Source of the DNA: Lumbricus terrestris
Taxonomy: Eukaryota; Annelida; Clitellata; Crassiclitellata; Lumbricidae
Length of the DNA stretch: 64,000 nt
NCBI GenBank assembly: GCA_949752735.1
Contig: OX457043.1
Span: 40,301,297 to 40,365,296, forward strand
Direction: 5' to 3'
The stretch's first letter is position 1, and each line of letters begins with the position of its first letter. Both the position numbers and the translations under genes were made by a program. The notes under the pieces are model-generated. The model had not been told where the DNA came from and did no database searches. It was given only the letters and a program-made list of their open reading frames with translations. This document shows positions 36,061 to 47,521 of this stretch, in pieces.

Positions 36061-36602
36061 AATGACTCAACCGTCTGTCATGGATAATTGATAATTATTT
36101 TCACACGTCTCTTTAGAATTTCTAGTCGGACGTGGACGATGCAGCATGTGGTTTTCCTGAGTGTAATCAATTGGAAAATCCTCCTTTAATTAAAACATTC
36201 GAAAACCTTGTAGACTGATCAGCGCCAGTCGCCATGTCGTCTAATGCCAGAATTCCTTGGATCTTTGCTTGAAACCGCGTAGACCACATTCAGACGACGA
36301 CAGGATTCTTGCTGTCTCCGCTTTCGTAAAGTTTTGCCTAATCAAACGAAGATCATGACAAATGTATTCCTGTTATACAATAATTATAGTTTAAAGTTTT
36401 GGTGAGTAAACGTATCCTCTGAGAAGCCATACACAATGCACATGTATTTATTTTGTGCATAACTTCGTCCTCTGTGAGGCTAAAAATTGGTTCTTAAATA
36501 AGTGGTAATCGCCATTGTCGAATGTTTCTAAGATATCCTTGGCTGACCAACCACAAGATCTAGGCCTATGATCTGTCTATTCACTTTATGAAACACTTCC
36601 AG

Positions 36603-36671
36603 AGTGTAAATGGATAAAAGGTCTGCATGTAAATGGGTAAAAGGTCTGAGTGTAAATGGGTAAAAGGTCTG
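36603..36671. repeat. 23-bp tandem repeat, three copies
   Basis: Units of TGTAAATGGGTAAAAGGTCT plus GAG. The flanking 36060-36980 is otherwise unassigned. Confidence 0.9.
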
Positions 36672-36980
36672 GCTTCTGCTCATTTCTCCATGGAACTGAA
36701 CCTTTTAGTTAAGGCATTAGTTTAAAAATTTTCTGCCTATGTATGGGCTTAGTTCATTTGTTTAAATTGTAGCTATCATGAATATCAGTAGACCTTCGCC
36801 TTGCTTCCTATTCTACAGAGAGGGTCCAAGAAAGTGGGATTGATCCAAGTCTCACTTAGGTTCCATTGACTATTCGGTTTGTCTCAAAACCTTGTAACCT
36901 CTATTACTTTCCTGCAATTGAAATTGATATTGATATTGAATGGACACGCATGCAAACATATATGAATATTGTAAGCTATG

Positions 36981-36981
<1 letters not shown>

Positions 36982-37016
<35 letters not shown>
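36982..37016. repeat. TA dinucleotide array
   Basis: About 17 TA units. Confidence 0.95.
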
Positions 37017-37019
<3 letters not shown>

Positions 37020-37039
37020 GCTTTTAGGGTAATAGCTTC

Positions 37040-37330
37040 GTGTCATGGACATTGTGACGACATCTCTTTGTTGTTCAAACGCTATTATTACGTCAGTTAT
37101 ATTTCTATGGATAAAATTGGACATGGTAGTTAATAATTTTTTCTATAGACTTCACAGTGTGACGACATCTCTTTGCTGTAGACTCTATACATACAATAAT
37201 ATTCTGTTGCGTCACTTGCCTTGTTTATGGGAAAGTTGCTACCTCAATGATACGGTAGCGCTGTAGTCCACCATTGATTTAGTATTATGACGACATCTTC
37301 TTGGCCCATACAACAATAATTATTATCATC
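37040..37330 (+). repeat. TGACG-rich dispersed repeat, left half (split by LINE)
   Basis: Contains repeated TGTGACGACATCTCTTTG at 37053, 37158 and, in part, 37288, with TACGTCAG and GCGTCACTT between. The reverse complement of 63000-63435 aligns along its whole length. The right half resumes at 42837. Origin unknown; no ORF. Confidence 0.75.
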
Positions 37331-37334
37331 ATGA

Positions 37335-37346
37335 CAAGATGGCGGC
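37335..37346 (+). promoter_or_regulatory. YY1-like motif at the LINE 5' end
   Basis: CAAGATGGCGGC matches the known YY1 core AANATGGCGGC. Human L1 has a YY1 site at the start of its 5' UTR that sets the transcription start. Equivalent function here is inference. Confidence 0.45.
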
Positions 37347-37500
37347 TGAGTAACAACACGTGAGGCGTGCGACAAGAAACCTAAATTTCTTAATTTTCAA
37401 TAACAAACAGACATTTCTTCGCGTATAAAGATTTTACGATTGAACGGAACTTATTCGTGCATCTAGTCTTTCTACCTACGAGGATATTCTTTACGAAACC

Positions 37501-38321
37501 ATGTCCAAAAATGGAATTAGAGTCGAGGACCGAATTAGAGTCGAGGACCTCCTCGAAGTTTTTCAAGACGAGCGAATTCTTGATGCAATCGCAGTCAGAT
37601 TAATGGCCACCCTGAATAAACTCGTGGACACTGCTGTTGAATCAAGATTCGACAAGTACATGGCATCGTTCTCTGAAAAATTAGAAAACTCGATCGAACA
37701 AGCCACCAAAGATATATGCACAAAACTGCATGCATCCCACGCCCTCAAACAATCGTCTTTGGAACAAGAAAACACTCTGCTCCGCCAGAAACTTGACGAA
37801 GTGGAGAACCAATCTAGACTCAACAATTTGGTTTTCCATGGACTTTCTGAATCCACTGATAAATATCTGGTGAGTAACAAGAGTGCCAAGGCTCTTACTC
37901 AACAATCTGATACACTGGACCTAATTGAAGTGTGTAATAATCGACTTCAGCTTAACATTAAAGAGGAGGATATTTCCTACACATACAGAATCCCAGCCCA
38001 GGGAAAAAGCAAATGCCGGCCATTAGTCATCCAATTTACCCAAAAAAAGTACGAGATGCTGTCATTGGATCGAAGAAACTTCTACGGACTGGCTCAGAGA
38101 ATCCTCGAATCTTCATTAACGAGCACCTCACACGAACGAATTCCCAAATATTCGCAAAGGCAAGAAGTCTCCTAAAGTCAAAAGCTATCCATTCGACCTG
38201 GACAGCCGGAGGAAGAGTCTTTCTGAAGAAAACCGACCATCTGACCGAGAAGCCTTTCAGAGTGGACTCGCTCACTTTCCTCAACGAATTGGAGAACCGA
38301 ATCTCAGACTTATCCCAATAA
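37501..38321 (+). pseudogene. LINE ORF1 (L1-like RNA-binding/coiled coil), one frameshift
   Basis: ORF1 proteins coat LINE RNA in ribonucleoprotein particles. The first frame (37501-38175) has a helical N-terminus, then a likely coiled coil (about residues 80-105) ending in EVENQSRLNNLVFHGLSE, the L1-like ORF1 signature (R-x-N-N-L-h-h-x-G). At the seven-A run 38042-38048 the homology jumps to the frame that stops at 38321, which continues with VRDAVIGSKKLL, IFINEHLTRTNSQIF and TWTAGGRVFLKK, typical of the C-terminal domain. Total about 273 residues. One missing A, or a -1 slip at A-AAA-AAG (38043-38049), explains it. Confidence 0.82.
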
Positions 38322-39182
38322 GGTAGCATGTGACTAACTCTCTGTCATCAGCAGTTTGTAACAAATCTAATCTATATCTGCTGAATTCATCCATTTATTT
38401 CCAATTTCAATTTGTCGTTACTCTTCTACAAAACAATGAAAGAGTCTAGAGACTAACAGAGTTTTGCACAGTTGCCATAAACTGTTTCCTCTCTTTCAGT
38501 TTAGTCTACATTTTTTGTTATCTTATAATCTCACCTCTGCGTTTCCTCTTTTTCTCTCACCTGTATCTTAACTTCTCAGTTTTAAACTTCCATGTTTGTT
38601 GCTTTTTTTAAATGTTTTTTTTTATAACTTTTTGGCTTACTTAGATTTTCTCTGTTGACTTTTGTATCTTTATCAATTAATTATTTTGTAATTATTTTCA
38701 GTTTTAGCATGATGTTTTTATCCCTGCGGATGACTTAAACATTTGCATGTACTATATGTGACCTAAATAATGTTATACATTCACTCAAGATGTCATTGAC
38801 AAGTAATTGAACAATTTAAGTACAGTTCTAAGCTGTTGTTATTCGTTGATTTTAGCTTATTAATCTCTGACTTTGGTGCCTTAATGATGATTGATGATTG
38901 GACTCAAATGCACCTATGCAAAGTAATTAACTTGATGTGTGTAAATTGATGAATTGTTATATATTCAGTTTAATTATTTTTCCACTTTTTTGCTGACTGC
39001 ATATTCATATGGTGGCATTGGGCATTTGGACCTTTATTATACCACACTTTTATTTGTCATGTCTACTGCTCCACTTCTCTTAGCCTAATCTCAGTTTTAA
39101 ATTACATTTTAAAATTTTACCTGTTTATACTTAAATGTACTTCTGTAAATAGGTTATTTTTGTTGTACGCCTCTCTGCCAGC
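38322..39182 (+). other. Inter-ORF region of the LINE
   Basis: AT-rich, no frame of note. ORF2 may start elsewhere than 39183, because the first 140 residues of that frame are not conserved-looking. Confidence 0.5.
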
Positions 39183-42100
39183 TTGCTGAGAGACATACAC
39201 TTCGGTGTATTTAACCCTAGCTTAAGCGAAAACACTGAGCATGAACTTGTCCTTTCAATTGACAGCTGTGATTCTATATCTGAACACCCTACCTCCATTA
39301 TTTCTAATACCCTGAAGCAATCTTCCACAAATGAATACTCTATTACAGCTAATCTATTCCATTTTTCCCAAGCGCAAATTGGGTCCAGTGAGGATATACT
39401 AAAAACCTCTACTGATGGTTATGTAGGATTTCAAAGAGACCTAGGAGACTTAACCTTAGAGGTATTAACAGAGGAGAATGATAATCGAACTCTATTAAAC
39501 AACCCTGATCTAGATCCTGATAGCAACTATTTTAATGATTTGCAATGTGACAGTACATATTCGTCTATTCAATCCCTCAGATCAAAGCTAGCCTCCTCTC
39601 CATGTTCTCTCTCATTTTTGCATGTAAATGCAAGAAGCATTTTACCCAAAATTAATGAAATCAAAGATCTGCTGAACTCTTTACCTGTATCTATACTTGC
39701 ATTAACAGAAACCTGGCTGAACGAATCCAATACTGATCTAATAAAAGTGCCTGGTTATCAATTTGTTCATCGTTCCAGAGGATCTGGAAAGGGCGGAGGA
39801 GGAGTGGGATTCTTGATTAGAGAAGAAATCTCGTACCAAATCCTAGACTCGATAGGATCCGATTCCTCTCCTTTTCAATTTTTTGAAGGTCTTTTTATTC
39901 GCCTAGCACATAAAACTGGGGCAACCACAGTTGGGGTTATATATCGGCCACCTGGGCTTAAACTAGAAGATTTCTCTGAAGAAATTAACAACATTTTAGA
40001 TCATATGCTAAAAAAATCAAAAGACATAGTAATTTTAGGTGATTTTAACATGGATCTCTTGAAAATTAATAGCCACAAAGCCACTGCTGATCTCTACCAT
40101 TGCCTAACCGCCCATCATCTATTGCCTCTCATAACCAGACCTACCAGGATCACTGACTATACATCTACATTACTAGATAACATATTCACTAACATTTGGA
40201 CCAAACTTATTTATTCTTCTATTCTCATCGAAGACATCTCTGATCATTTACCAATCATAGCATGGTTTGATTTTAGTCCTATTAAACCTCCTAACAAGCC
40301 TCAAACACTGACATTTAACCTAGTATCTGATGACCATAAAGCCAAATTTTTGCAATCCTTAGACTCTACGGACTGGTCTGATATCCGTGAAGCTTGTACG
40401 GAACTAGACACTGATAAGGCCTATGACCTATTTCTTAGCAATTATAAGAAGCTTTACGATGATTCTTTTCCAATTTCCACTAGGACTTATGCTCGCAACT
40501 CTATCCCAAAAAAGCCCTGGATGACTCGGGCACTGGTAAAATCTAGTAATAAGAAAGCGAAACTATATAAAAAATTCATAAAAAATCCAAGTGAGGCCAA
40601 CAAAAGGAAATTCATCCTATACAGAAACAAATTTAAGAAAGTTAAATTGCAAGCCGAAAAAGATTATTATGCATCCGAATTTTTAATCCATAGTAATAAC
40701 CTTAAAAAAACTGGGGTCTTCTGAGGAGTATACTGGATAGAGATACTAACAGAGAAACTGTAATTACTGCATTGAATGTAAATGGTGAACAAATTACTGA
40801 CCCTCAGACTATAGCAACTAAATTCAATAATTTCTTCACAGGCATTGCACAATCTCTTGCTAATAAAATACCTGCTGCAACTAACTCTTTTTTCTCCTAC
40901 TTATCCCAACCCATTCCACATTCTATAGCATTAATCCCTTCTACACCTTGTGAAATAATGAACCTTGCGCATACCATTCGCACTACGCATAGTAAAGGAG
41001 TCGATGGAATTGACCCTGCCATAGCCCTATTAACATTGCCTAAAATTGCAATTCCGCTATAAGAGATTGTCAACTGCTCATTTACCACTGGAGTATTCCC
41101 CTCTGCATTGAAAACTGCCAAGGTCATACCCATTCATAAAAAGGGCCCGAGGGACAATGTTTCTAACTACAGACCGATTTCTGTACTCCCATTCTTTGCC
41201 AAAATATTTGAAAAATTAATGTATGCACGTTTAGATAGTTTTTTATCAAAAGAGAAAGTACTATTTCAGTCTCAGCATGGATTCCAACAGGGTCATTCTA
41301 CCTACATGCCCCTTCTAAGCATACAAGACAAAATCTCTAATGCAATTGAAAATAACGAATACTCCCTTGGTATCTTCCTTGATGTAGCTAAAGCCTTTGA
41401 TTCTGTAAATCATCATATTTTGATCAAAAAACTTTATAACTATGGAATTAGAGGGACACAATTACAATGGTTTGTTAGCTATCTTGAAAATCGTTTTCAA
41501 CTGGTTTCTGTTAACAATTGCACTTCTGATCTACAACTCATTTCTCACGGTGTCCCTCAAGGATCTAATCTTGGACCTCTTTTATTTTTAATCTATATTA
41601 ATGATTTACCTAATGTATCGCCTTCTATGTATTTTGTACTATTTGCTGATGATTCTAACTTATTTCATTCTGATAAATCTATTGATACCCTATTCGACAC
41701 TGTTAATTCTGAGCTTCACCGAGTCGTTGATTGGTTTCGATCAAATAAACTTACTCTAAATTTGGATAAAACCAACTACATCCTCTTCAGATCCCATAAG
41801 AAAAAATATCCCAATGAACTTCCTATTCTACTTATTGAAGGGACTCCTATCACCCAAGTAACATCCACAAAATTTGTGGGCGTATACATTGACCAGCATC
41901 TAAATTGGAAGGAACACATCAATAATATCTCTAGCAAAATTGCTAAGACTGTTGGTGTGCTATTTCGCTCATCTAAACTGATTCCTGTCTCTATCCGGTC
42001 TATGCTATACTATTCTCTTATTTATCCTTATTTAACCTACTGTAATTTAATTTGGACGTCTACTTACAAATCTAATTTTATCAGACTAGTCACCCTTCAA

Positions 42101-42481
42101 AAATATGCAATCCGTTTTATAGCTAATATTCCTCGCCGAGCCCACACCGCTCTGTATTTCAAGGAATTTGGATTATTAAAGATCGATCAAATTAGGCACT
42201 TGCAAATAGGAGAGTTTATGTACCGTTATAACCATGGCCTATTACCACTTGTATTTAATGATTTCTTTAACCTTACCTCTGATCGCCACTCTTATTCAAC
42301 TAGAAAATTAACTGTTTATGACCTTCCCTACGCACATAATAATACTCGTCGATTCTCTATACAATATACTGGCTCCCAATGTTGGAACTCTCTCCCTACG
42401 CATCTTCATTCCCTACCTAACACAAGATTATTTAAGCATAAACTTCGCCTTTATCTACTTAAAACACTTCCTGATATGTAA
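39183..42481 (+). pseudogene. LINE ORF2: APE endonuclease + reverse transcriptase, broken
   Basis: ORF2 nicks target DNA and reverse-transcribes the LINE RNA at the nick. The first frame (39183-40724) has the endonuclease: FLHVNARS (about residue 145), LTETWLN (178), VGVIYRPP, LGDFNMDL (285) and ISDHLPI (352). At the seven-A run 40704-40710 it shifts to the frame carrying the RT. That frame is crossed by a TAA at 41060-41062 and resumes open at 41108: NYRPISVLPFFAKIFEKL, FLDVAKAFDSVNHHIL, GVPQGSNLGPLLF and catalytic FADD (about 41641). It ends with TGSQCWNSLPTHLHSLP and stops at 42481. All catalytic boxes are present. The length (about 1,100 residues) is normal. Confidence 0.9.
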
Positions 42482-42836
42482 TGGTTAAGGTTTCTGCTCA
42501 GTGGCTTTCGCCAAGCCCTTAGTTAAGTCTTAAGTTAAGTCATTAGTTAAGAGTTGTTTTTCTCGTTATATACAGAAATGTCTATTGCTTAATTTGTTTT
42601 TCTCTCTTCCTCATCATTTTTTTTCTATTCCTACAATTGAATGTTCTGTCATGTTTTTTCTTTTATATTTTACATGAATTATGGGTGGCCCTATTAGCGG
42701 GATTTTACATCCCTTCTGGGTCTCCCCTTCTTCACCAAATTATGTTAATGTATTATTCAATGCCATAATTGTATTATGTGTGTTTATTGTTTTGGTTGAG
42801 GAAAAAAATAATAATAATAAAAATAATAATAATAAT

Positions 42837-43015
42837 CACGTCTTTGACGTGTTGCTGGGATAATAGCTATTCCGTATTGTGACGAAACACCATTGTAACG
42901 TCACTGACTTTACTCATCGGCTTTCAATATGCTTTCAAGATGATTCCTTTGTAACATTGACCGTTTTTTAATTGTGACGACTTATCTTTGTTGCATAAAA
43001 ATATAAAAGTCTAAA
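42837..43015 (+). repeat. TGACG-rich dispersed repeat, right half
   Basis: Continues with TTCCGTATTGTGACGA (42870), TGTAACGTCACTGAC and AATTGTGACGACTTATCTTT (42970). It pairs with the left half at 37040-37330 and with 63000-63435. Confidence 0.75.
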
Positions 43016-43495
43016 AGCGTCAGGTACGATGCTGATTATATGAGACACGTCGAGGGTCATTTCAAAGGTCTCCAAGGGCTGGACAGGACCCGTGGGTCAT
43101 ATTTTGCCCCTCTTGTCTACATTAGAAATCATCAAATCAGCGTTAAGATGACCAGCACTGAGCGTTTGAAGCGCGAAGTGTGACTTGCGTACACGTGTGA
43201 CTTGTCTGTCTCTCTATTTCTGTCTCTGTCTCTGTATTCTTGGCGCCCTCTAAGACGAAGCCGTCCGTATTTATGAATCGACTACACGTCAGGATACTTC
43301 TTTTAGACAGAAGAGGAAATATGGTTGTCCAGCGTGTCCAACCTTTGCATTTAGACATCTTTATCATTCCCATGCATGCTAATAGCTCAAACTTATGCAA
43401 GTTCGGTTTCTTGACAACTGAATCCTCTTGGCAATTAGCTTCTGCTAACGAGTTTTTTTAGTTCGTAGTCCTGACGTGGACAGACAAAATATATA
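43016..43495. other. Unassigned stretch
   Basis: No gene recognised; (TCTG)n-like DNA at 43200-43235. Confidence 0.4.
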
Positions 43496-43750
43496 TAGAG
43501 AGAGAGACAGATAGAGAGATAGAAAGAGAGACAGATATAGAGATAGAGAGAGAGAGAGAAAGAGAGAGAGAGACAGAGACAGAGAGAGACAGAGAGAGAG
43601 GAGAGACAGAGAGACACAGAGAGACAGAGAGAGAGAACGAGAAAGAGACAGACATACAATGCAGACACAGAGAGACAAACAACCAGACAGACAGAGAGAC
43701 AGAGACAGAGAGAAAGAGAGACAGACAGACAGACAGGCAAGCAGACAGAC
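43496..43750. repeat. GAGA/GACA microsatellite
   Basis: Mixed (GA)n and (GACA)n. Cysteine/leucine/serine frames on the other strand are artefacts. Confidence 0.95.
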
Positions 43751-44169
43751 AGACGTAGCCTTAGGTGAGCAACATAATAATTATGTTTTAGAAGCCTAAC
43801 CTACAATAATTACAGTATACAATACGATACAATGCAATTCAACAATACGATACAATTCAATGGAATAACACAGTATCAGCATTTAATATTCACCTTATTG
43901 TTGAGTTCTGCGGTAGCACAGTATCTATGAGCAATTAATTATCCATTTATATACATACACACATACATGCACACTGCACAGGCATAAATGTACATACACG
44001 CACAATCGCACATACTACATATAATACATTGCATACATAGACAAATCTGAAATGGTAAACAAATGCTTATCATTGCGTGTATAATGCAGAGATAATTGTA
44101 TACCACAGTCGTAATATAAATCAGCAAGCAATTTGACAATAGGCTCTACGAATGGCCAAACGTTGCAAG

Positions 44170-44345
44170 AATGATCATGAAAGAGCATACGTCACATGAA
44201 AGAACATACATCACATGAAAGAACAAACATCGCATCAAATGCAAACAGACAGGTTGCTCATAATGGTCATTGCATGAATGACCATTATGAGTGACCATAT
44301 TATATACGGTACAATGCACTAGTGACCATGTGCTGCATGAGTGAC
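44170..44345. repeat. Short repeats and a 15-bp-arm hairpin
   Basis: Three CATGAAAGAACATACATCA-like units (44176-44230). A perfect inverted repeat CTCATAATGGTCATT...AATGACCATTATGAG at 44257-44291 follows, then repeated GTGACCAT words. The remaining 43751-44820 is unassigned. Confidence 0.8.
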
Positions 44346-44828
44346 CATGCATTGCATAAAATAATGACCATACGTTCCAAATTGCCTTTAAAGAATCAAT
44401 AAGTCTGATGAATTAACGCGGCTGAAGATTTGCCTTTAATTATGGACCATGATCATTACTCAACACGCAACGTACGTCAGATTTACTGACGCTATGAATA
44501 CACAAGGATTTGCCTAAAACAGCGAAAGCATAATATTGATATTTTCATCTTTGTTACAGCGGGAATTATGCTTGGATTTTTACAGCTGTTTAAAACACGA
44601 CGTTGATAAAGCACGTTTATCTTAAGCAACGTGGATCCGTGATATATATCATTATTACTTCCAGCATCTAACTAACTATCATCCGTGTAAAACGACGCCA
44701 TCGACCGCCAACTTAATTAACCCTCCATCCATTCCGAGTCGCAATCAGCAAGTATGCCACCCAGTAAACTGGGTACAAGTCGATTTCCCGTCTTTTAGGC
44801 GCTGTGAGGAGTTCAGCGCCAGTCTAGC

Positions 44829-45155
44829 TTCTCTGTCTCTGTCTCTGCCTCTGTCTCTGTCCTGTTCCCTTTGTCTCTGTGTCTGCGTTAAACTGTGCTT
44901 GGGTCTGGGTGCCTTTGTGTGACTGTATGCGTGCATATGTCTGTGTCTGTATGTGTGCGTCTGCATGCGTATATAATTATCTGTCTATGTATTTCTGCGT
45001 GTCTGCCTTGCTGTTTGTGTGCCGCTTTATGTTTCTCTCTCCCTCCCTCGCTCCCTCTCTCTGTCTCTCTCCCCCTCTCTCGTCTCTTGCTCTCTTTCTC
45101 TCTCTCCCTCTACCTGTCTCTCTCCCCTCTCTCCCTGTCTCTATCTCTGCTTCTA

Positions 45156-45246
<91 letters not shown>
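44829..45246. repeat. CT/CTGT microsatellite block
   Basis: (CTGTCT)n, CCCTCT-rich DNA, (GTCT)n 45156-45192 and (CT)n 45192-45246. It lies 170 bp beyond the GPCR stop codon. Confidence 0.92.
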
Positions 45247-45248
<2 letters not shown>

Positions 45249-45417
45249 TGACGAACACCATTCTCCTTGCATCATTCAATTTCAAAGTGAGTGACATTCT
45301 TGCGCACCGCATTAACTTTCCAAAGAATGCATTTTCCAAGTTTTTCTCCTGACATAGCTGGAGACAATATATTGTACTGTGCCTCCTTCAAGAGTTTCCT
45401 TCCCGCTCCCTCCTCTC

Positions 45418-46722
45418 CTACATGTATTCAAATGAACATTCTGCAGAAACATTCCATCGATTAGACCCCTCTGAACGATTTCTCGTTGGACGAGAGCAGG
45501 AATCATCTACCGCATGTCTCGACCTTCTACGCTCTGCACTGACGACCTGGCTCCCTCCTGTGTTGCTGCCTCCTTCCCCTGGCGCCCAGCGACCCCTGCA
45601 GGTCACGATCCTCGTAATGGCTCGTCGAAACTGTGCGTTGATCGTGCAGTAGAGCACAAAATTCAGCGAAAAGTTGAGCGTCTGTAGCGTGTTAGCGACG
45701 GCCACGGCGAGGTTGTAGGCCGGCTTAGCGGTCGTCGCTGATTGGACCATGTAGGCGAAGATGTTACTGACCTCTGCCGGAGACACGAGAACGGCGTACA
45801 TGATGACAATGATCGTCAACGTCAGAGTGACGACATTCGTGTCGCTATGACGACCGCGGCCGCGAGACTCGCCGCTCGGCTTCTGAGCGGCGAACTGCCT
45901 GCGCATGCGCGACGACTGACGAAGAGCCCGGATGAGGAAGAAGTTGCAGTAGGCGAGAACCGTGAACGGAACCATGACTCCAAGGACGAGATAGGACGTG
46001 TAGTAGGTTCGTTCGAGGAGGCTGTGTTTCTGAAGAGCGCCCTTCGTCGATCGGTAGACGGTGCGGCCGTCAGGGAGTCGGTCGCAGCTGATGGCAAGGT
46101 GCCAGAAGCGCGGCAGGTTGAAGAGGACGCTGAGGAGGAACGCGAAGACGATGGACACCTCGGCGAAACTCACTCCGATGATGTACCTGGCCCGTAGAGG
46201 ATGGCAGACGGCGAGGAATCGACTGACGGCCAGGACCACGGTCAGCCAGGTACTCGACGTGATGAGGGTGCTGATGACTGCGCCCTGGTAGGTGGTGAAG
46301 AGCAGCATGAAGGTGACGCGGTCGTAGTGGGGTTCGTCGAAGTCGCTAAGGAAGAAGTAGGGCACGATGGTGAGGCAGAAGACGAGGTCTGAGGCGGCGA
46401 GGGCCAGCAGACCCATCGTTGCAGATCGCTCCATCCTGTCCATCGGTTTCTGCAGCAGCAGCCCAGTCATGGCGACCAGGTTGAGTATATTGCCGACGAT
46501 GCCGAACACGCTGATGCTGGTGATGACACGGGAGTAGAGCAGACCCTCGATCACCGACAGTAGACTGGTCGTCGGGTCTGTCATCTTCTCGGTGGGGCCA
46601 GTCTCTGTCGTCGACGGAAGACCATCCGGGTGAATGGACGAGGGTCCAAGGCTCAGGTTATCCAGGCAACCGGAAGCAGTCTGACTGGCGAAAAGAGAGG
46701 TCGCATTGCTTGCAAGAGCCAT
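45418..46722 (-). CDS. Class A (rhodopsin-family) G protein-coupled receptor, peptide-receptor-like
   Basis: Single-exon frame of 434 residues; a plasma-membrane receptor with seven hydrophobic segments at about 66-90, 101-124, 146-170, 185-205, 243-266, 296-325 and 335-359. Class A marks: GN (77-78) in TM1, LALAASD (106-112, the conserved TM2 Asp), SRF (167-169) where DRY usually is, followed by LAVCHPL, and NFVLY (354-358) where NPxxY usually is, followed by INAQFRR. The N-terminus (about 65 residues) has sequons at N6 and N22 and no clear signal peptide. Odd: no Cys before TM3 to pair with C213 in loop 2, and no CWxP in TM6 (YAVLVSP instead). Overall layout recalls FMRFamide/TRH-type peptide receptors; the ligand is unknown. 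GC-rich unlike its flanks. Start chosen as the first ATG of the long frame. Confidence 0.85.
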   Translation of the reverse strand: MALASNATSLFASQTASGCLDNLSLGPSSIHPDGLPSTTETGPTEKMTDPTTSLLSVIEGLLYSRVITSISVFGIVGNILNLVAMTGLLLQKPMDRMERSATMGLLALAASDLVFCLTIVPYFFLSDFDEPHYDRVTFMLLFTTYQGAVISTLITSSTWLTVVLAVSRFLAVCHPLRARYIIGVSFAEVSIVFAFLLSVLFNLPRFWHLAISCDRLPDGRTVYRSTKGALQKHSLLERTYYTSYLVLGVMVPFTVLAYCNFFLIRALRQSSRMRRQFAAQKPSGESRGRGRHSDTNVVTLTLTIIVIMYAVLVSPAEVSNIFAYMVQSATTAKPAYNLAVAVANTLQTLNFSLNFVLYCTINAQFRRAITRIVTCRGRWAPGEGGSNTGGSQVVSAERRRSRHAVDDSCSRPTRNRSEGSNRWNVSAECSFEYM

Positions 46723-47515
46723 CGTTTATAAATGTAAATTTGAATCTTGCCCTCAAGATTTGCGTCAGGGAGACCGCAGGTCTACATCCAACGACGTTGT
46801 ATCAAATCAATAAGGACGTTGTTTTGGCGCAGTATCGGAGTGTCCGGGAGGTTCATCCGGTCATTGGGAGACAGTGTCTGAGCAGCTATAGGTGGAAGAG
46901 ATTGTTTAGGAAACGGTGGGTTTGATTGGTTGGTCCAGAATCGTATATATATATACAGTTCTAAAGTAATTCCCGGTTACAAATATGAATCGTTATTGGA
47001 AGAAGAGTTTAATGAAATGCACCAGAAAGTTGCTGTCTTTCGTTTGATGTCGTCAAGAATCCGGATCTCATTCTAACACAAACAACATGAACTCAAATAA
47101 GGATATCACCAACTCAACTGTCAAGTGGTATAATAGGAAACATACTAATTTATTAGCCTACTAATGGTATACGTCTGTGTCATTTAATATACAAATTCTG
47201 CAAAGGCTGAAAAGATTAAAGAGATGCAACGGTTTGCAGATTTCAGACTTTCTTTAGATTTAATAATAACAATAATATGGTGCAATGCAATATTACACAG
47301 CAACATTGGTGGCTCAGAAAGTAACCTATACCTGACTTGTCTGTAGAAATGCAGACATTTGCATTTCTAACGTGTTGTAAATTTTGTAATAATATTATAT
47401 TACAGCTGTCGACGCAGTCTCTTTCTTTAGCGAATGCAGTTCGCACCAAGCCATACGGTCCATGCCGTAGCGGCGAGCCCTCGGCAAAGTGTAGTCGACG
47501 CGGTCATTGTCATCT
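46723..47515. other. GPCR upstream region, no element recognised
   Basis: Presumed 5' flank of the GPCR. A TATATATATATA tract lies at 46947-46960, and ATTGG (CCAAT on the gene strand) at 46927-46931. Their order is wrong for a classical CCAAT-then-TATA promoter, so no promoter is called. Confidence 0.3.
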
Positions 47516-47521
47516 TCAGAG

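Larger units (their letters stand above)
37331..42836 (+). mobile_element. Near full-length two-ORF LINE (non-LTR retrotransposon)
   Basis: About 5.5 kb. It starts near ATGACAAGATGGCGGCTGAG, has ORF1 (37501-38321), a 0.86-kb AT-rich gap, ORF2 with endonuclease and reverse transcriptase (39183-42481), a 3' UTR and an AAT-repeat tail (42810-42836). Both ORFs carry a one-base frameshift and ORF2 a stop, so this copy is dead but young-looking. It interrupts the TGACG repeat, whose other copy (63000-63435, complement) shows the uninterrupted site. Clade is not resolved: Jockey/I-like group by the RT motifs. Confidence 0.9.

Noticed and set aside
38042..38049. Programmed -1 frameshift as the first explanation for ORF1
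   Set aside because: The A-AAA-AAG site is real, but ORF2 has the same A7 lesion without a proper in-frame slippery heptamer, so a homopolymer indel is simpler. Kept only as an alternative.
45019..45339. Serine/leucine/cysteine-rich frames over CT and GACA tracts (also 5322-6347, 35787-36065, 43435-43740, 47337-47751)
   Set aside because: Low-complexity artefacts with no start context, domain or conservation signal.
45742..46392. Open plus-strand frames opposite the GPCR
   Set aside because: They are shadows caused by the high GC content of the receptor gene; the minus frame has the seven helices and family motifs.
46926..46960. CCAAT plus TATA promoter for the GPCR
   Set aside because: On the gene strand the TATA tract comes upstream of CCAAT, the reverse of a classical promoter, and TA tracts are common here.
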